A stretch of 64,000 nt of DNA, from positions 62,001-126,000 of the IMG/VR virus record IMGVR_UViG_3300036770_007539; one strand, 5' to 3'. The number at the start of each line of letters is the position of its first letter. Position 1 is the stretch's first letter. Source of the stretch: a virus. A program made the translations under genes and the position numbers. The notes under the pieces were generated by a model that was given only the letters and a program-made list of their open reading frames with translations, was not told where the DNA came from and did not search any database. Shown here in pieces: positions 32,439 through 40,764 of the stretch.

Positions 32439-33164
32439 ATGAAATTAATTGAAGTACTTGAATTAATTGACTTTACTGCACAAGAAAAAGGCTTGTCAAA
32501 GCCTTTTATTTGTGGAGGTTTGCCAAGAGATAAAATCATTTATAAATCAATGGATTTAAGCGATGTTGATATTACAAATGGTGATGCTACCATTCATCTC
32601 TTAGCAAAAGAAGTCTATTTAAAATTAAAGCAGTTTGGTGCCACATATGTTGTGAAAAGTGATGGTCATGCCACTATTATGATTGGGCTTGTTAAACTGG
32701 ATTTTAGTTCTAATTTCATTTTGCCAAATTTAGAATTAATGTTTAATCAAAAAATGTCACCCCTACGACAAGAGTTAATTAGTAGAGATTTTACTTGTAA
32801 TACAATGTTAATGTCGATGGATTTAAAAAAAGTTTATGATCCTTTAGGTGTTGCTGTAGATGCAATCATGAGAAAAGAAATTGACACTAATTTGGGTCCT
32901 GAAATTACATTAAGAGCATCTCCAAATAGAGCTGTAAGAGTTATCTATCTTTCTTCTAAATTAAATTTTAAATTATCTGAAAGATTAGAAAATTGGATTA
33001 TTAATAATAAAGATATATTTTTACAAATAAAACCAAAATATATAGTAGAAAAAATTAACAAAGGAATGAGCTATAATAGCGAAAATACTATTAATTTAAT
33101 TAAAAAATTACAAATAGAAAATTACATCCCATTAAATTATCAAAATTTTAAAGGGATCTTGTGA
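32439..33164 (+). CDS. tRNA nucleotidyltransferase / poly(A) polymerase family protein
   Basis: 241 aa. The class II nucleotidyltransferase head is recognisable: 'PFICGGLPRDKIIYKSMDLS' with the GG...RD motif, then 'DVDITNGD' carrying the catalytic D-x-D, and 'LISRDFTCNTMLMSMDLKKV' (RRDFTxNA motif) with 'YDPLGVAVDAIMRKEI'. The C-terminal tRNA-binding body is much shorter than in CCA-adding enzymes (about 400 aa). It may add nucleotides to RNA 3' ends, repair tRNA, or modify another substrate. Located between virion genes, an odd context. Confidence 0.8.
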   Translation: MKLIEVLELIDFTAQEKGLSKPFICGGLPRDKIIYKSMDLSDVDITNGDATIHLLAKEVYLKLKQFGATYVVKSDGHATIMIGLVKLDFSSNFILPNLELMFNQKMSPLRQELISRDFTCNTMLMSMDLKKVYDPLGVAVDAIMRKEIDTNLGPEITLRASPNRAVRVIYLSSKLNFKLSERLENWIINNKDIFLQIKPKYIVEKINKGMSYNSENTINLIKKLQIENYIPLNYQNFKGIL

Positions 33165-33382
33165 GCAGAAGACAAGATTTAGATGTCAGACCCTTCCCGA
33201 ATCCGGTAAGAAAAAATTATGATTATGGGGAAGGGCTATATTTTGGAAAAATGGACAAATTTAAAAGCGTTAGAGATTATTTAAATAAAAGAAAACGTAA
33301 AAAAATAAATAAAAAAAGTTTACATGAATTAGTTGAGCAAATTGAAATCTTCTCTCAAGAAGTCTTAAACTTACAAAAGTAA
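33161..33382 (+). CDS. small basic hypothetical protein (73 aa)
   Basis: GTG start at 33161 overlapping the preceding TGA by 3 nt. MSRRQDLDVRPFPNPVRKNY... then a Lys/Arg-rich middle (YLNKRKRKKINKKSLHELVE) and a short helix. Strongly basic; may bind nucleic acid or be packaged. Function unknown. Confidence 0.6.
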   Translation: MSRRQDLDVRPFPNPVRKNYDYGEGLYFGKMDKFKSVRDYLNKRKRKKINKKSLHELVEQIEIFSQEVLNLQK

Positions 33383-33383
33383 C

Positions 33384-33935
33384 ATGCCAATAGAAACATT
33401 AAATAACAAAGTTCATTTAAAAGTTATCAGAGATAACAAGGATAAAATTTGTCCGTTTGGATTTGATGTTCCTGTTGGATGTCAAAACGCTGGAGAATTA
33501 GTAAAAAATTTATCTTTGGCAACAGACTTGGATAAAGCCGAAGAAAATAAAAAATATTTATTAAATTATGCCTCGGAAGAACCTGGCAGAAAATGTTTTT
33601 ATGCTGACAAAATTTTAAAGAAAAACAATAAAGTTTTATGCACCTTTCCTGAACAGGAATCTGGCATAGAGATGCCTACAGGCTCTCCTTTATATTATAA
33701 ACCAATGAGTGGTACCTTAATGAGCGGATTAATGACATTCCCCTTAGGTTATTATAATGATAACGCTATAGATAGAGATTATTATTATGGATACTATTCA
33801 ATAGAGAGTGTTAGTGACGATCACTCAAATCAAATAGAAAAAAATTCTATTAAAGAAGAATTTTATAATGGAATAAAGAAATTATCAAATGCATCCAAGA
33901 TATATAAGCATTTAAAACAAAAAAACAATCAATAA
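33384..33935 (+). CDS. Cys-containing hypothetical protein (183 aa)
   Basis: Begins 1 nt after the previous stop. 'KICPFGFDVPVGCQNAGELV' and later 'GRKCFYADKILKKNNKVLC' give four well-spaced Cys, a possible zinc or disulfide site. Near residue 110 is a Gly/Met/hydrophobic stretch (MSGTLMSGLMTFPLGYYN), followed by a Tyr-rich segment (DRDYYYGYYSIES) and a Lys/Asn tail. No recognised family. It sits in the late operon before the terminase. Confidence 0.65.
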   Translation: MPIETLNNKVHLKVIRDNKDKICPFGFDVPVGCQNAGELVKNLSLATDLDKAEENKKYLLNYASEEPGRKCFYADKILKKNNKVLCTFPEQESGIEMPTGSPLYYKPMSGTLMSGLMTFPLGYYNDNAIDRDYYYGYYSIESVSDDHSNQIEKNSIKEEFYNGIKKLSNASKIYKHLKQKNNQ

Positions 33936-33979
33936 TAAATAATATTTTAGGATACTAGTATTTAAAAAGGCTCAGAAAA

Positions 33980-34945
33980 ATGACTATTAAAATTGCTCAA
34001 CAATACACAGCTGGTGGAAACTCCTATTTAGAGGGGGAGCGTATGACTCCAGAAGAATTTTTAAAAGGTACTTCTATGAGTGACGTATCCGATCTTCGTG
34101 TAGAAATTGAGCTTTCTCCCGAAACAGAGATGGAAGAAGAGCTTATGGAACATAGCCCAAAAGTAGAGGGTGAAATTCATGTTTCAAGCGATGATGAAGA
34201 TTTTGAATTTGATGAAAAGAAAGAATTTTCTTTTATTTTAGGTAAAGTTCCAGGGTCTGATTCTGAGGAGGAAATTGAAGAGCCTTCAGAATTACAAGTT
34301 TCCGAAGATGATGACAAAATTCAAATTGAAGATGATCCATGGAAATGGAAGCATGAAAAATTCTTACATTGGCTAGAAGATAAATTAAAAAATGTTCCAA
34401 AACACAATGGCAAAGATGTTTCTGGTTTAGAAAAAGCCATGGCTTATTTAGAACATTTAGACAAAGAATGCTCTAAAGCAAGTAGAACTGATTTAAATAA
34501 CGTGATTGATACTCCCAAGCTAGAAGATGCTCGTAAGCAAATTATTGATGGCATCGATCGATTATTTGATAGATTGCAAAAAGTCAATGCCATTAGAGGT
34601 AAAAAAGGCAAAGGTATGAAAAAGAAAGCCTCTGAAGACAACTCAGAAGGCTTTGTAAAAGAAGCTAAATCAATTCATTTTGAAGTTAATGTACCATATT
34701 TTATTAGCTTATTAGCTAGGATTTGCATTAATGCTTCTGTTTCTGCTGGGCATGATATTGAAGAAGTTTTTATGGATTTAGCTAAAAAATATGAATTAAC
34801 AAAACAGCAGAAATTAGAAGTAGTAACATTAATTGAAGATATGGGCTATGCTTCTGTTTGGAGAGATCGCTCTAAGATGCTAGATGAAGAAATTGATTTA
34901 ACATCATCTGAAAACGGTGATTGGGCAGCTCAATATCCAGCTTGA
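33980..34945 (+). CDS. acidic hypothetical virion-type protein (321 aa)
   Basis: Starts at ATG 33980 after AAAAAGG. Residues 30-115 are extremely acidic and Ser-rich (probably disordered). The second half is helical: 'WKWKHEKFLHWLEDKLKNVP' and 'LFDRLQKVNAIRGKKGKGMK' then 'KKASED', 'VPYFISLLARICINASVSAG'. The preceding 44-nt gap contains ATACTAGTAT. Function unknown; it may be an assembly or packaging factor given its position just before the terminase. Confidence 0.65.
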   Translation: MTIKIAQQYTAGGNSYLEGERMTPEEFLKGTSMSDVSDLRVEIELSPETEMEEELMEHSPKVEGEIHVSSDDEDFEFDEKKEFSFILGKVPGSDSEEEIEEPSELQVSEDDDKIQIEDDPWKWKHEKFLHWLEDKLKNVPKHNGKDVSGLEKAMAYLEHLDKECSKASRTDLNNVIDTPKLEDARKQIIDGIDRLFDRLQKVNAIRGKKGKGMKKKASEDNSEGFVKEAKSIHFEVNVPYFISLLARICINASVSAGHDIEEVFMDLAKKYELTKQQKLEVVTLIEDMGYASVWRDRSKMLDEEIDLTSSENGDWAAQYPA

Positions 34946-34952
34946 AGGTTTT

Positions 34953-35609
34953 ATGTCTCGTAATGGCGCTTTTATAAGAGATAGCTCTGGTTCTAGTTCT
35001 TCTTGGTTAGAAGAATTTGCTTCTGAATGGGAAAAGAAAGCAACTACTACAGCTGTAGATGAAGCTAGAAAAAGACAAGCTGAACTAGATTTCTATTCTC
35101 AAATTTCTTCTATTGTTGGCGGAAAAAGAAAACATGCTACCGTTGACTCTATAGTGCAAGAATATCAAGAATTAACTGGTTTAAAAAAATATTTACAAAC
35201 TTTAGCTGAGCAAGATCCCAAATCTCAAGAAAAAATTAAAACAGCTCAATATAATTCAGAAAATAATTCTGAAAAAGTATTAATAAATGTAAATGAAGAC
35301 ATGTTGCCTTCCGACATGTCAGATACTCTTAAAGAACAAATTAAAACACTTATTAATAATAAAATTGAAACTTATAATGGATTTATTTCAATTCCTGCAA
35401 TTCAGGATGATTTATTAAAAAGCTTAAAGCACCAGGGAATAGAAGCTCATCAAGTTTATGATTCTAATATGGTAAAATTTATTGGTAATTGCTTGCGAGA
35501 TTATCAAGAACATCACCCCAGACAAGATAATCATAACCCTCATTTAGGGGAAGCTATTATAGAAATAGAAGATGATGGCAAATTCATGCCAACATTGCAA
35601 AAGAAATAA
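34953..35609 (+). CDS. hypothetical protein upstream of terminase (218 aa)
   Basis: The start is ATG 34953 after GAAGG; an upstream in-frame ATG at 34917 lies within the previous gene. N-terminal Ser-rich segment (SSGSSSSWLEEFASEWEKKA) then helical regions and a 'PHLGEAIIEIEDDG' end. Not recognised. Its location directly before the large terminase is where phages often place terminase accessory or small subunits, so it is an alternative small-terminase candidate. Confidence 0.6.
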   Translation: MSRNGAFIRDSSGSSSSWLEEFASEWEKKATTTAVDEARKRQAELDFYSQISSIVGGKRKHATVDSIVQEYQELTGLKKYLQTLAEQDPKSQEKIKTAQYNSENNSEKVLINVNEDMLPSDMSDTLKEQIKTLINNKIETYNGFISIPAIQDDLLKSLKHQGIEAHQVYDSNMVKFIGNCLRDYQEHHPRQDNHNPHLGEAIIEIEDDGKFMPTLQKK

Positions 35610-35618
35610 TATTATTTA

Positions 35619-37487
35619 ATGAGCAAGAAAGAAAAAGATTTATTTTCAGAAATGAAAGAAAAGATCCTGGAAATGGATCCTGTCTATTGGTGTGAAAAAT
35701 ATTTGACCATTGATGGAAAGCCTTTAAAATTAAGAGATGGTTGGGAGCCATACATTGATATTTATAGATATGTTGGAATGAATGCCCTAAATAAAAAGGG
35801 TAAAAAAGTTATATTTTTAAAGGGTCGTCAAGTCGGTGGAACCATGGCGGCTTTATTTATTGAATTATTTTTATTAGCCTCTGGTCAATATGGAACGAAA
35901 ACTAAGCCGCCAATTAGAATCATGCATTGCTTTCCTCAGTTGGAGATGGCGAGAAGATTTTCTGTTACTAAGTTTGATACAGTGGTTAATACATCTAAAC
36001 TTGTAGACTCTCCCAAAGATAAAATAAAAAAAGTTCCATATATTGAAACTCGCTTGATGCCAGACGCTGATTCTCAGCAGTTAAAATATTTTCAAGGAGG
36101 AAACCATATTTTTATTGAATCTACAGGCTTAACTGGCGATCGGTTGCGTGGTATTACAGCCGATATTTTTCTTGGAGATGAAATTCAGGATATGAGAACA
36201 TCAGCCATTGAAAATGCTACAAAAAGCTTAACACAAGCCCAATACGGAGCTACTGGTGATGGAGTTCAATTTTATTTTGGAACACCCAAGAAAAAAGGCT
36301 CTGATTTTAATAAAAGATGGGCTGTGTCAAACCAACAGTTTTATCATTTAGGCTGTGAAAAATGCGAAAAAGATTTTCCATTATACACCCCCGGAAGTGA
36401 TGATTGGGAAAAAATTTGGATCGAAGATTCTCTTCCGGAGTCTCATCCTAGTCACGGATTTATTGTAAAATGCGTTCATTGTGAGCATGAACAAGATAAA
36501 AGATTTGCTGCTAAACGTGGAAAGTGGGTGGCGTACAATACAGATCCAAAAGTTCAATATATTGGTTTTCATTTAAATCAATTATATATTCCAAATTTTC
36601 CCAGATGGAAAGTTATTGGAGAAAAGCCTGAAAATCACCCAGTTAATACTGAAAGAGCTTATAGAAATGAAATTCTAGGAGAATTTTATTCTGGAACTAG
36701 CCAGCCAATTACCACGGATGAAATCGATCATGTTTGTGGAGAGCAGACAATGATGATGGCTTCTAGGCTGTCTTCTAGCCCTGACAGAAAGATTGTTATT
36801 GGATTTGATTGGGGTCAAAAAGTAGAAGATTCCGGTTCTGGAGACGAAGAATCTTCTGGCGGTAAGTCGTATAGCGTTGCGATCGTTTTAGTTCAAGAAG
36901 GTCCAAAATTATTTAGAATTGCTTGGGCTGAAAGATTTATGAAAAACGATTTAGATTATAAAGTAGAGCGAGCAGAGCAATTATTCAGAAGATACAACCC
37001 TGATTTGGCATTAGGTGATATTGGCTTCGGATATGAAATATGTAAAATATTACAAAAAAAATATAGTCATAAATTTTTAGCAGCTAGCGGATTGCATAAT
37101 GTTAGCGGCAAATACAGATTAAAAGAAGAAGATAATTTAAATACAATTATCTTTGAAAAAGATTATGTTTTAGAACAAATTTTTGAAAAGTTCAAACGTG
37201 GAGAAATTAAATTTCCATACAAAGATTATGAGAAAATAGCATGGTTAGTTGAACATTGCGCTAGCATGGATACAAAGATAACCTACGATCGCAGTGGCGA
37301 ACCAATGACCAAATATGTTAAAGGTCATATTCCAAACGACGGTTTGATGGGATTAGTATATGCTTACGTTGGGGCTTTATCATTAGCCAGCAATAATTTC
37401 AAGATTAAAAATCCAGAAAATTATAAGGAAGCTGGCGTAAGTAAAGACCCCCCTATTGCGCTTGGTTATTTTCCCAAGTGGCGCTGA
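35619..37487 (+). CDS. terL: terminase large subunit
   Basis: 622 aa. The ATPase domain has a Walker A-like 'VIFLKGRQVGGTMAALFIE' (about 67-85), 'TGDRLRGITADIFLGDEIQD' with Walker B Asp-Glu (about 181-190) and 'QFYFGTPKKKGSDFN' (motif III). A zinc-ribbon insertion follows (CEKC about 247-250, CVHC about 286-289), typical of GpA-like terminases. The nuclease domain has D in 'KIVIGFDWGQ' (about 395), 'LALGDIGFGYE' (about 465) and 'PNDGLMGLVYAYVGAL' (about 573). It drives DNA into proheads and cuts it. Ends 4 nt from the converging PhoH gene. Confidence 0.92.
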   Translation: MSKKEKDLFSEMKEKILEMDPVYWCEKYLTIDGKPLKLRDGWEPYIDIYRYVGMNALNKKGKKVIFLKGRQVGGTMAALFIELFLLASGQYGTKTKPPIRIMHCFPQLEMARRFSVTKFDTVVNTSKLVDSPKDKIKKVPYIETRLMPDADSQQLKYFQGGNHIFIESTGLTGDRLRGITADIFLGDEIQDMRTSAIENATKSLTQAQYGATGDGVQFYFGTPKKKGSDFNKRWAVSNQQFYHLGCEKCEKDFPLYTPGSDDWEKIWIEDSLPESHPSHGFIVKCVHCEHEQDKRFAAKRGKWVAYNTDPKVQYIGFHLNQLYIPNFPRWKVIGEKPENHPVNTERAYRNEILGEFYSGTSQPITTDEIDHVCGEQTMMMASRLSSSPDRKIVIGFDWGQKVEDSGSGDEESSGGKSYSVAIVLVQEGPKLFRIAWAERFMKNDLDYKVERAEQLFRRYNPDLALGDIGFGYEICKILQKKYSHKFLAASGLHNVSGKYRLKEEDNLNTIIFEKDYVLEQIFEKFKRGEIKFPYKDYEKIAWLVEHCASMDTKITYDRSGEPMTKYVKGHIPNDGLMGLVYAYVGALSLASNNFKIKNPENYKEAGVSKDPPIALGYFPKWR

Positions 37488-37491
37488 TATA

Positions 37492-38799
37492 TTAAAGCAA
37501 TTTAATTGCCTCATTAGCGAGTTCGGATCTTTCTCCTTTGACTAGAGAAATGTGTCCTGCCAATTTAGATTCTTTAAATGCTTCTACTATTTTGCTAATG
37601 GTATTATTCATGGCATCTAAATTATTAACGTCTATTTGTTCAATATCTCCAGTACAAACAATTTTGCTACCAGTTCCAAGTCTAGTTAGCAATGTTTTGG
37701 CTGCATTAGATGGTAAGTTTTGAGCCTCATCGATAATAATTAATGCGTTGGCTAAACTTCTTCCACGAGCATAAGCTAAAACATCTAGCTCTATTTTATC
37801 CTTTTTAATAAAATATTCTAAATTATCTCTCCAAGTTAAAGAATTCTTTTTATCTTTTCCACCGCTATTGCTTGCTAATAGTGCTTCAAAAGAATCAAAT
37901 ATGGCTTGGAAATATGGTTCCATCTTTTCATATTTATTGCCTGGCATATAACCCAAGTCTTTACCAATGGTCTCTACAGGGCGATAAATAATTAATTTAT
38001 CATATTTTTGTTTTTCTAAAACCAATTCTAAAGCCGAGGCAAGGGTGAGCAATGTTTTACCAGATCCTGCTTGCCCCATTACTGTTACTAGTGGGATACT
38101 GCTATCCATTAATAAATCTAATAAGCAAGTTTGTTCGTTGCTTCTGGGATTTATTCCCCAAGCACTTTGTTTTTTTACTAATTTCACCTTATCATCAGAT
38201 ACTTTTCGTGCAAGCGCTAATTCATAGCCACTATCATCAATGAATAAGGCAAATTGATGCGGTAATAGTTTAATATTATAGCATTTTGGATTAAAAAAGC
38301 TATTTTCCATTAAATCCTGATAGGCATCTGGATGATTTATTTCTGTAATTCCTGAATAAAATTCATTAGTTTTTGTTAATTTATCTTCATATTCTTCTGC
38401 TTGAATTCCTAAAGCTTTTGCTCTAATTCTTAAGTTAATATCTTTAGATAAAAGAGTGGGTATGCTTTTACCTTTTTTATATTTTAATGCGCAGGCTAAT
38501 ATTTTATTATCACCGTAAGATGGATCTTTTCCAATAACATCTTGATCTAAAACATCAACTTTTAAAATTGATTTAGAAGGAAGAGTAATGCCATCAGCTA
38601 AATTTTCATTTTCAGAAAGTTTATCTATTTTTTTAATGAGCATTCTGGCATTTTTGCCGATCTCATCTCTATATGATTTTAGCTTATCTAATTCTTCTAA
38701 TACTGTAATCGGCAAAACTAATATCGAATTTTTAATTTCAGTTAAACATCCGGGAAAGTTGACAAGGATAGAGGTATCTAGTATATATGTTTTTTTCAT
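37492..38799 (-). CDS. phoH: PIN-PhoH fusion protein (PhoH2-like)
   Basis: 435 aa on the minus strand. Residues 1-130 are a PIN nuclease domain: 'YILDTSILVNFPG' (first Asp), 'LPITVLEELDKLK', 'YGDNKILACAL' and 'LLSKDINLRIRAKALGI' (acidic residues of the active site). Residues 230-430 are a PhoH ATPase with Walker A GQAGSGKT (242-249), 'IIYRPVETIGKDLGYMPGN', Walker B 'ALIIIDEAQNLP' and 'RLGTGSKIVCTGDIEQID'. PIN-PhoH2 proteins are RNA helicase/ribonucleases. PhoH homologues are frequent in phages but usually lack the PIN part. Its 3' end nearly touches the terminase 3' end. Confidence 0.93.
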   Translation of the reverse strand: MKKTYILDTSILVNFPGCLTEIKNSILVLPITVLEELDKLKSYRDEIGKNARMLIKKIDKLSENENLADGITLPSKSILKVDVLDQDVIGKDPSYGDNKILACALKYKKGKSIPTLLSKDINLRIRAKALGIQAEEYEDKLTKTNEFYSGITEINHPDAYQDLMENSFFNPKCYNIKLLPHQFALFIDDSGYELALARKVSDDKVKLVKKQSAWGINPRSNEQTCLLDLLMDSSIPLVTVMGQAGSGKTLLTLASALELVLEKQKYDKLIIYRPVETIGKDLGYMPGNKYEKMEPYFQAIFDSFEALLASNSGGKDKKNSLTWRDNLEYFIKKDKIELDVLAYARGRSLANALIIIDEAQNLPSNAAKTLLTRLGTGSKIVCTGDIEQIDVNNLDAMNNTISKIVEAFKESKLAGHISLVKGERSELANEAIKLL

Positions 38800-38951
38800 T
38801 TATCTTTTAGCCGTTTTGAGAGTTAAAATTCCAGATTTAAAAAGACTATTATTATAGTATTTTTATTAGATGATCTGTAACTCCTTTTAGGTTATAGGTA
38901 GATTTAACAGCTCTTAACATTATATATAAATATTATCAGGAAGGCTTCAGA
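38800..38951. promoter_or_regulatory. divergent intergenic region between phoH and portal
   Basis: A 152-nt gap between a minus-strand and a plus-strand gene, so it should contain promoters in both directions. On the minus strand 'TACTATAATAATAG' gives a -10-like element upstream of phoH. On the plus strand TATAAATA at 38925 precedes the portal start. No other structure noted. Confidence 0.5.
38925..38932 (+). promoter_or_regulatory. TATAAATA, exact T4 late-promoter-like octamer
   Basis: TATAAATA lies 20 nt upstream of the portal ATG at 38952, within ATTATATATAAATATTATC. This is the T4 late consensus sequence and spacing is compatible with a short leader. Chance occurrence in AT-rich DNA is possible; the location in the only divergent late gap is suggestive. 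Confidence 0.4.
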
Positions 38952-40706
38952 ATGATTGAATTTAAGAATGGCAGTTTTGTCCCCAGACAAGATTTAAAGC
39001 CTTATATCACTAATAACATGGCGAGAAGTGTTTCGCAATACCGCCGAGCTGCACTTGAAGAAGAATTAAATAAAGGATTGTTTTCTGAAAAAGGTGCAAC
39101 AAAATCCACTGATATAAATTCAAATTCTTATTTAAGTGGAATATCTACGGGCTTTTCAAAAAAAGCCTCTAATTATGATTCTTCATCTGTTGGCGGTGCA
39201 GGGGCAAACTGGAGAGGTAGCGGAGGAGTTCTTCATCAAGTTAGCGAAGTTTATTCACCATTATGGCTATATAGCAACCTAAGTCTTCCAAGAGATCGCG
39301 CAACTATTAATGCTTGGAGCCGTGCGTTCTTTGCTTTAAATCCATTCGTTCATAATGCTTGTACCTTGCATTCTACTTATCCTGTTGCAAAATTAAGTAT
39401 TAAATGTAAAAATCCAAAAGTAGAAAAATTCTTTGCAGAAATGATTGAAGAAATAAATTTAATGGATATGATTGTGCAGATTGCTCAAGAATATTGGATT
39501 TTAGGAGAGGCAATTGTATACGCAGAATTAGATAAAGATAAGGGAAAGTGGAGCAGATTAATCATTCAAAATCCTGATTATGTGGTCATACAAAATTCTT
39601 TAGGAGGAGATCCAGTAATTAGTTTACGACCAGATGAACTTTTAAAGAAAATTGTAAATGGCAATTCGCCAGCAGAGGTGATGCAAAGGTCAAAATTAGA
39701 TCCAGCTATAGTAGACCGAGTAAGAAAAGGAGAAAATATTCCTTTAGATAATTTTAATTGTTCTCATTTAGCAAGAAGAATTTCCCCTTATGAAGTTAGG
39801 GGTACTGGATTAATTGTTCCTGCCTTTAAGGCATTAATGTTATTTGATCAATTTAGAGAGGCTAAATACACTCAAGCAGTATCAATGGTTAATCCATTAA
39901 CTTTGGTTAAAATTGGAAGTGCAGAATTTAAACCTTCTCCAGAAGATATTGCTTCTTACAGAGATATTTGGGAAGCTGCCGAGGCGGATAGAAATTTTAA
40001 AATTTTTACTCACCAAGATGTTGCAGTGGAAAAAATAGGAAGCAACAGTGGAATTCTAGATGATTCTGGGGTTGTCACACAACTAGTAAAAGAAATATTT
40101 ACTGCATTAATGGTTCCTTCTGTTATTATGGACGGCGGAAGTGATACTACTTATGCAAACGGATCGGTTGGATTGGATGTCTTGCGTCAAAGATATATGC
40201 AATTTAGAAACATGTTAACTAATTGGTTGAGAAGAAAGATTTTTGCTCCTATTAGTATTATCAATGATTTTTATGATTATGAAAATGAAGAAAAGAAATT
40301 AATTGTTCCAGAAATTGACTGGAACCATATGAGTATGTTTGACATGGGTGATTACATTCAAAATCTAATGAATATGACACAAGATCCAAACACTAAAAAA
40401 GCTAGTTATCAGACTTTGTATCGATCTTTAGGGCTGGACTATGAAGATGAGCAAAGAAGAATTCGTCAAGAGGCAATATCTGATGCAATTTTAGCAAAAG
40501 AAAAAGTTTCATTAGAAAAAATGTCTTTAAATGAACTGCGGGCTCTTGGACCATCTGATGAAATTCCAGAAGTTCCAGAAAATCCATTACCAGGAGAAGA
40601 CCCCACTACTGGTGGTGGTGGCGCAGCTCCAGGTGGAGAGCCCCCACCAGGGGAATTGCCTGGAGTTCCACCACCACCAGCACCTCCAGAAGCTCCTCCA
40701 GGATGA
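38952..40706 (+). CDS. portal protein (probable)
   Basis: 584 aa. 'LPRDRATINAWSRAFFALNP' then 'FVHNACTLHSTYPVAKLSIK', 'EYWILGEAIVYAELDKDKGK' then 'WSRLIIQNPDYVVIQNSLGG', and 'DFNCSHLARRISPYEVRGTG'-type segments follow the order of large-phage portal proteins. Position after the terminase fits. The C-terminal 45 residues are an unusual Pro/Gly/Ala tail (PPPPAPPEAPPG). Portals form the dodecameric ring for DNA entry. The call is from pattern and context, without a single diagnostic motif. Confidence 0.75.
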   Translation: MIEFKNGSFVPRQDLKPYITNNMARSVSQYRRAALEEELNKGLFSEKGATKSTDINSNSYLSGISTGFSKKASNYDSSSVGGAGANWRGSGGVLHQVSEVYSPLWLYSNLSLPRDRATINAWSRAFFALNPFVHNACTLHSTYPVAKLSIKCKNPKVEKFFAEMIEEINLMDMIVQIAQEYWILGEAIVYAELDKDKGKWSRLIIQNPDYVVIQNSLGGDPVISLRPDELLKKIVNGNSPAEVMQRSKLDPAIVDRVRKGENIPLDNFNCSHLARRISPYEVRGTGLIVPAFKALMLFDQFREAKYTQAVSMVNPLTLVKIGSAEFKPSPEDIASYRDIWEAAEADRNFKIFTHQDVAVEKIGSNSGILDDSGVVTQLVKEIFTALMVPSVIMDGGSDTTYANGSVGLDVLRQRYMQFRNMLTNWLRRKIFAPISIINDFYDYENEEKKLIVPEIDWNHMSMFDMGDYIQNLMNMTQDPNTKKASYQTLYRSLGLDYEDEQRRIRQEAISDAILAKEKVSLEKMSLNELRALGPSDEIPEVPENPLPGEDPTTGGGGAAPGGEPPPGELPGVPPPPAPPEAPPG

Positions 40707-40764
40707 TGGAATAAATTGATATAGATGGTAGTTAATATTTTATTTTTTAATAATTTAGGATGAA

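Noticed and set aside
38800-38951. Possible replication origin in the divergent gap
   Set aside because: AT-rich but without direct repeats or clustered boxes; divergent promoters explain it.
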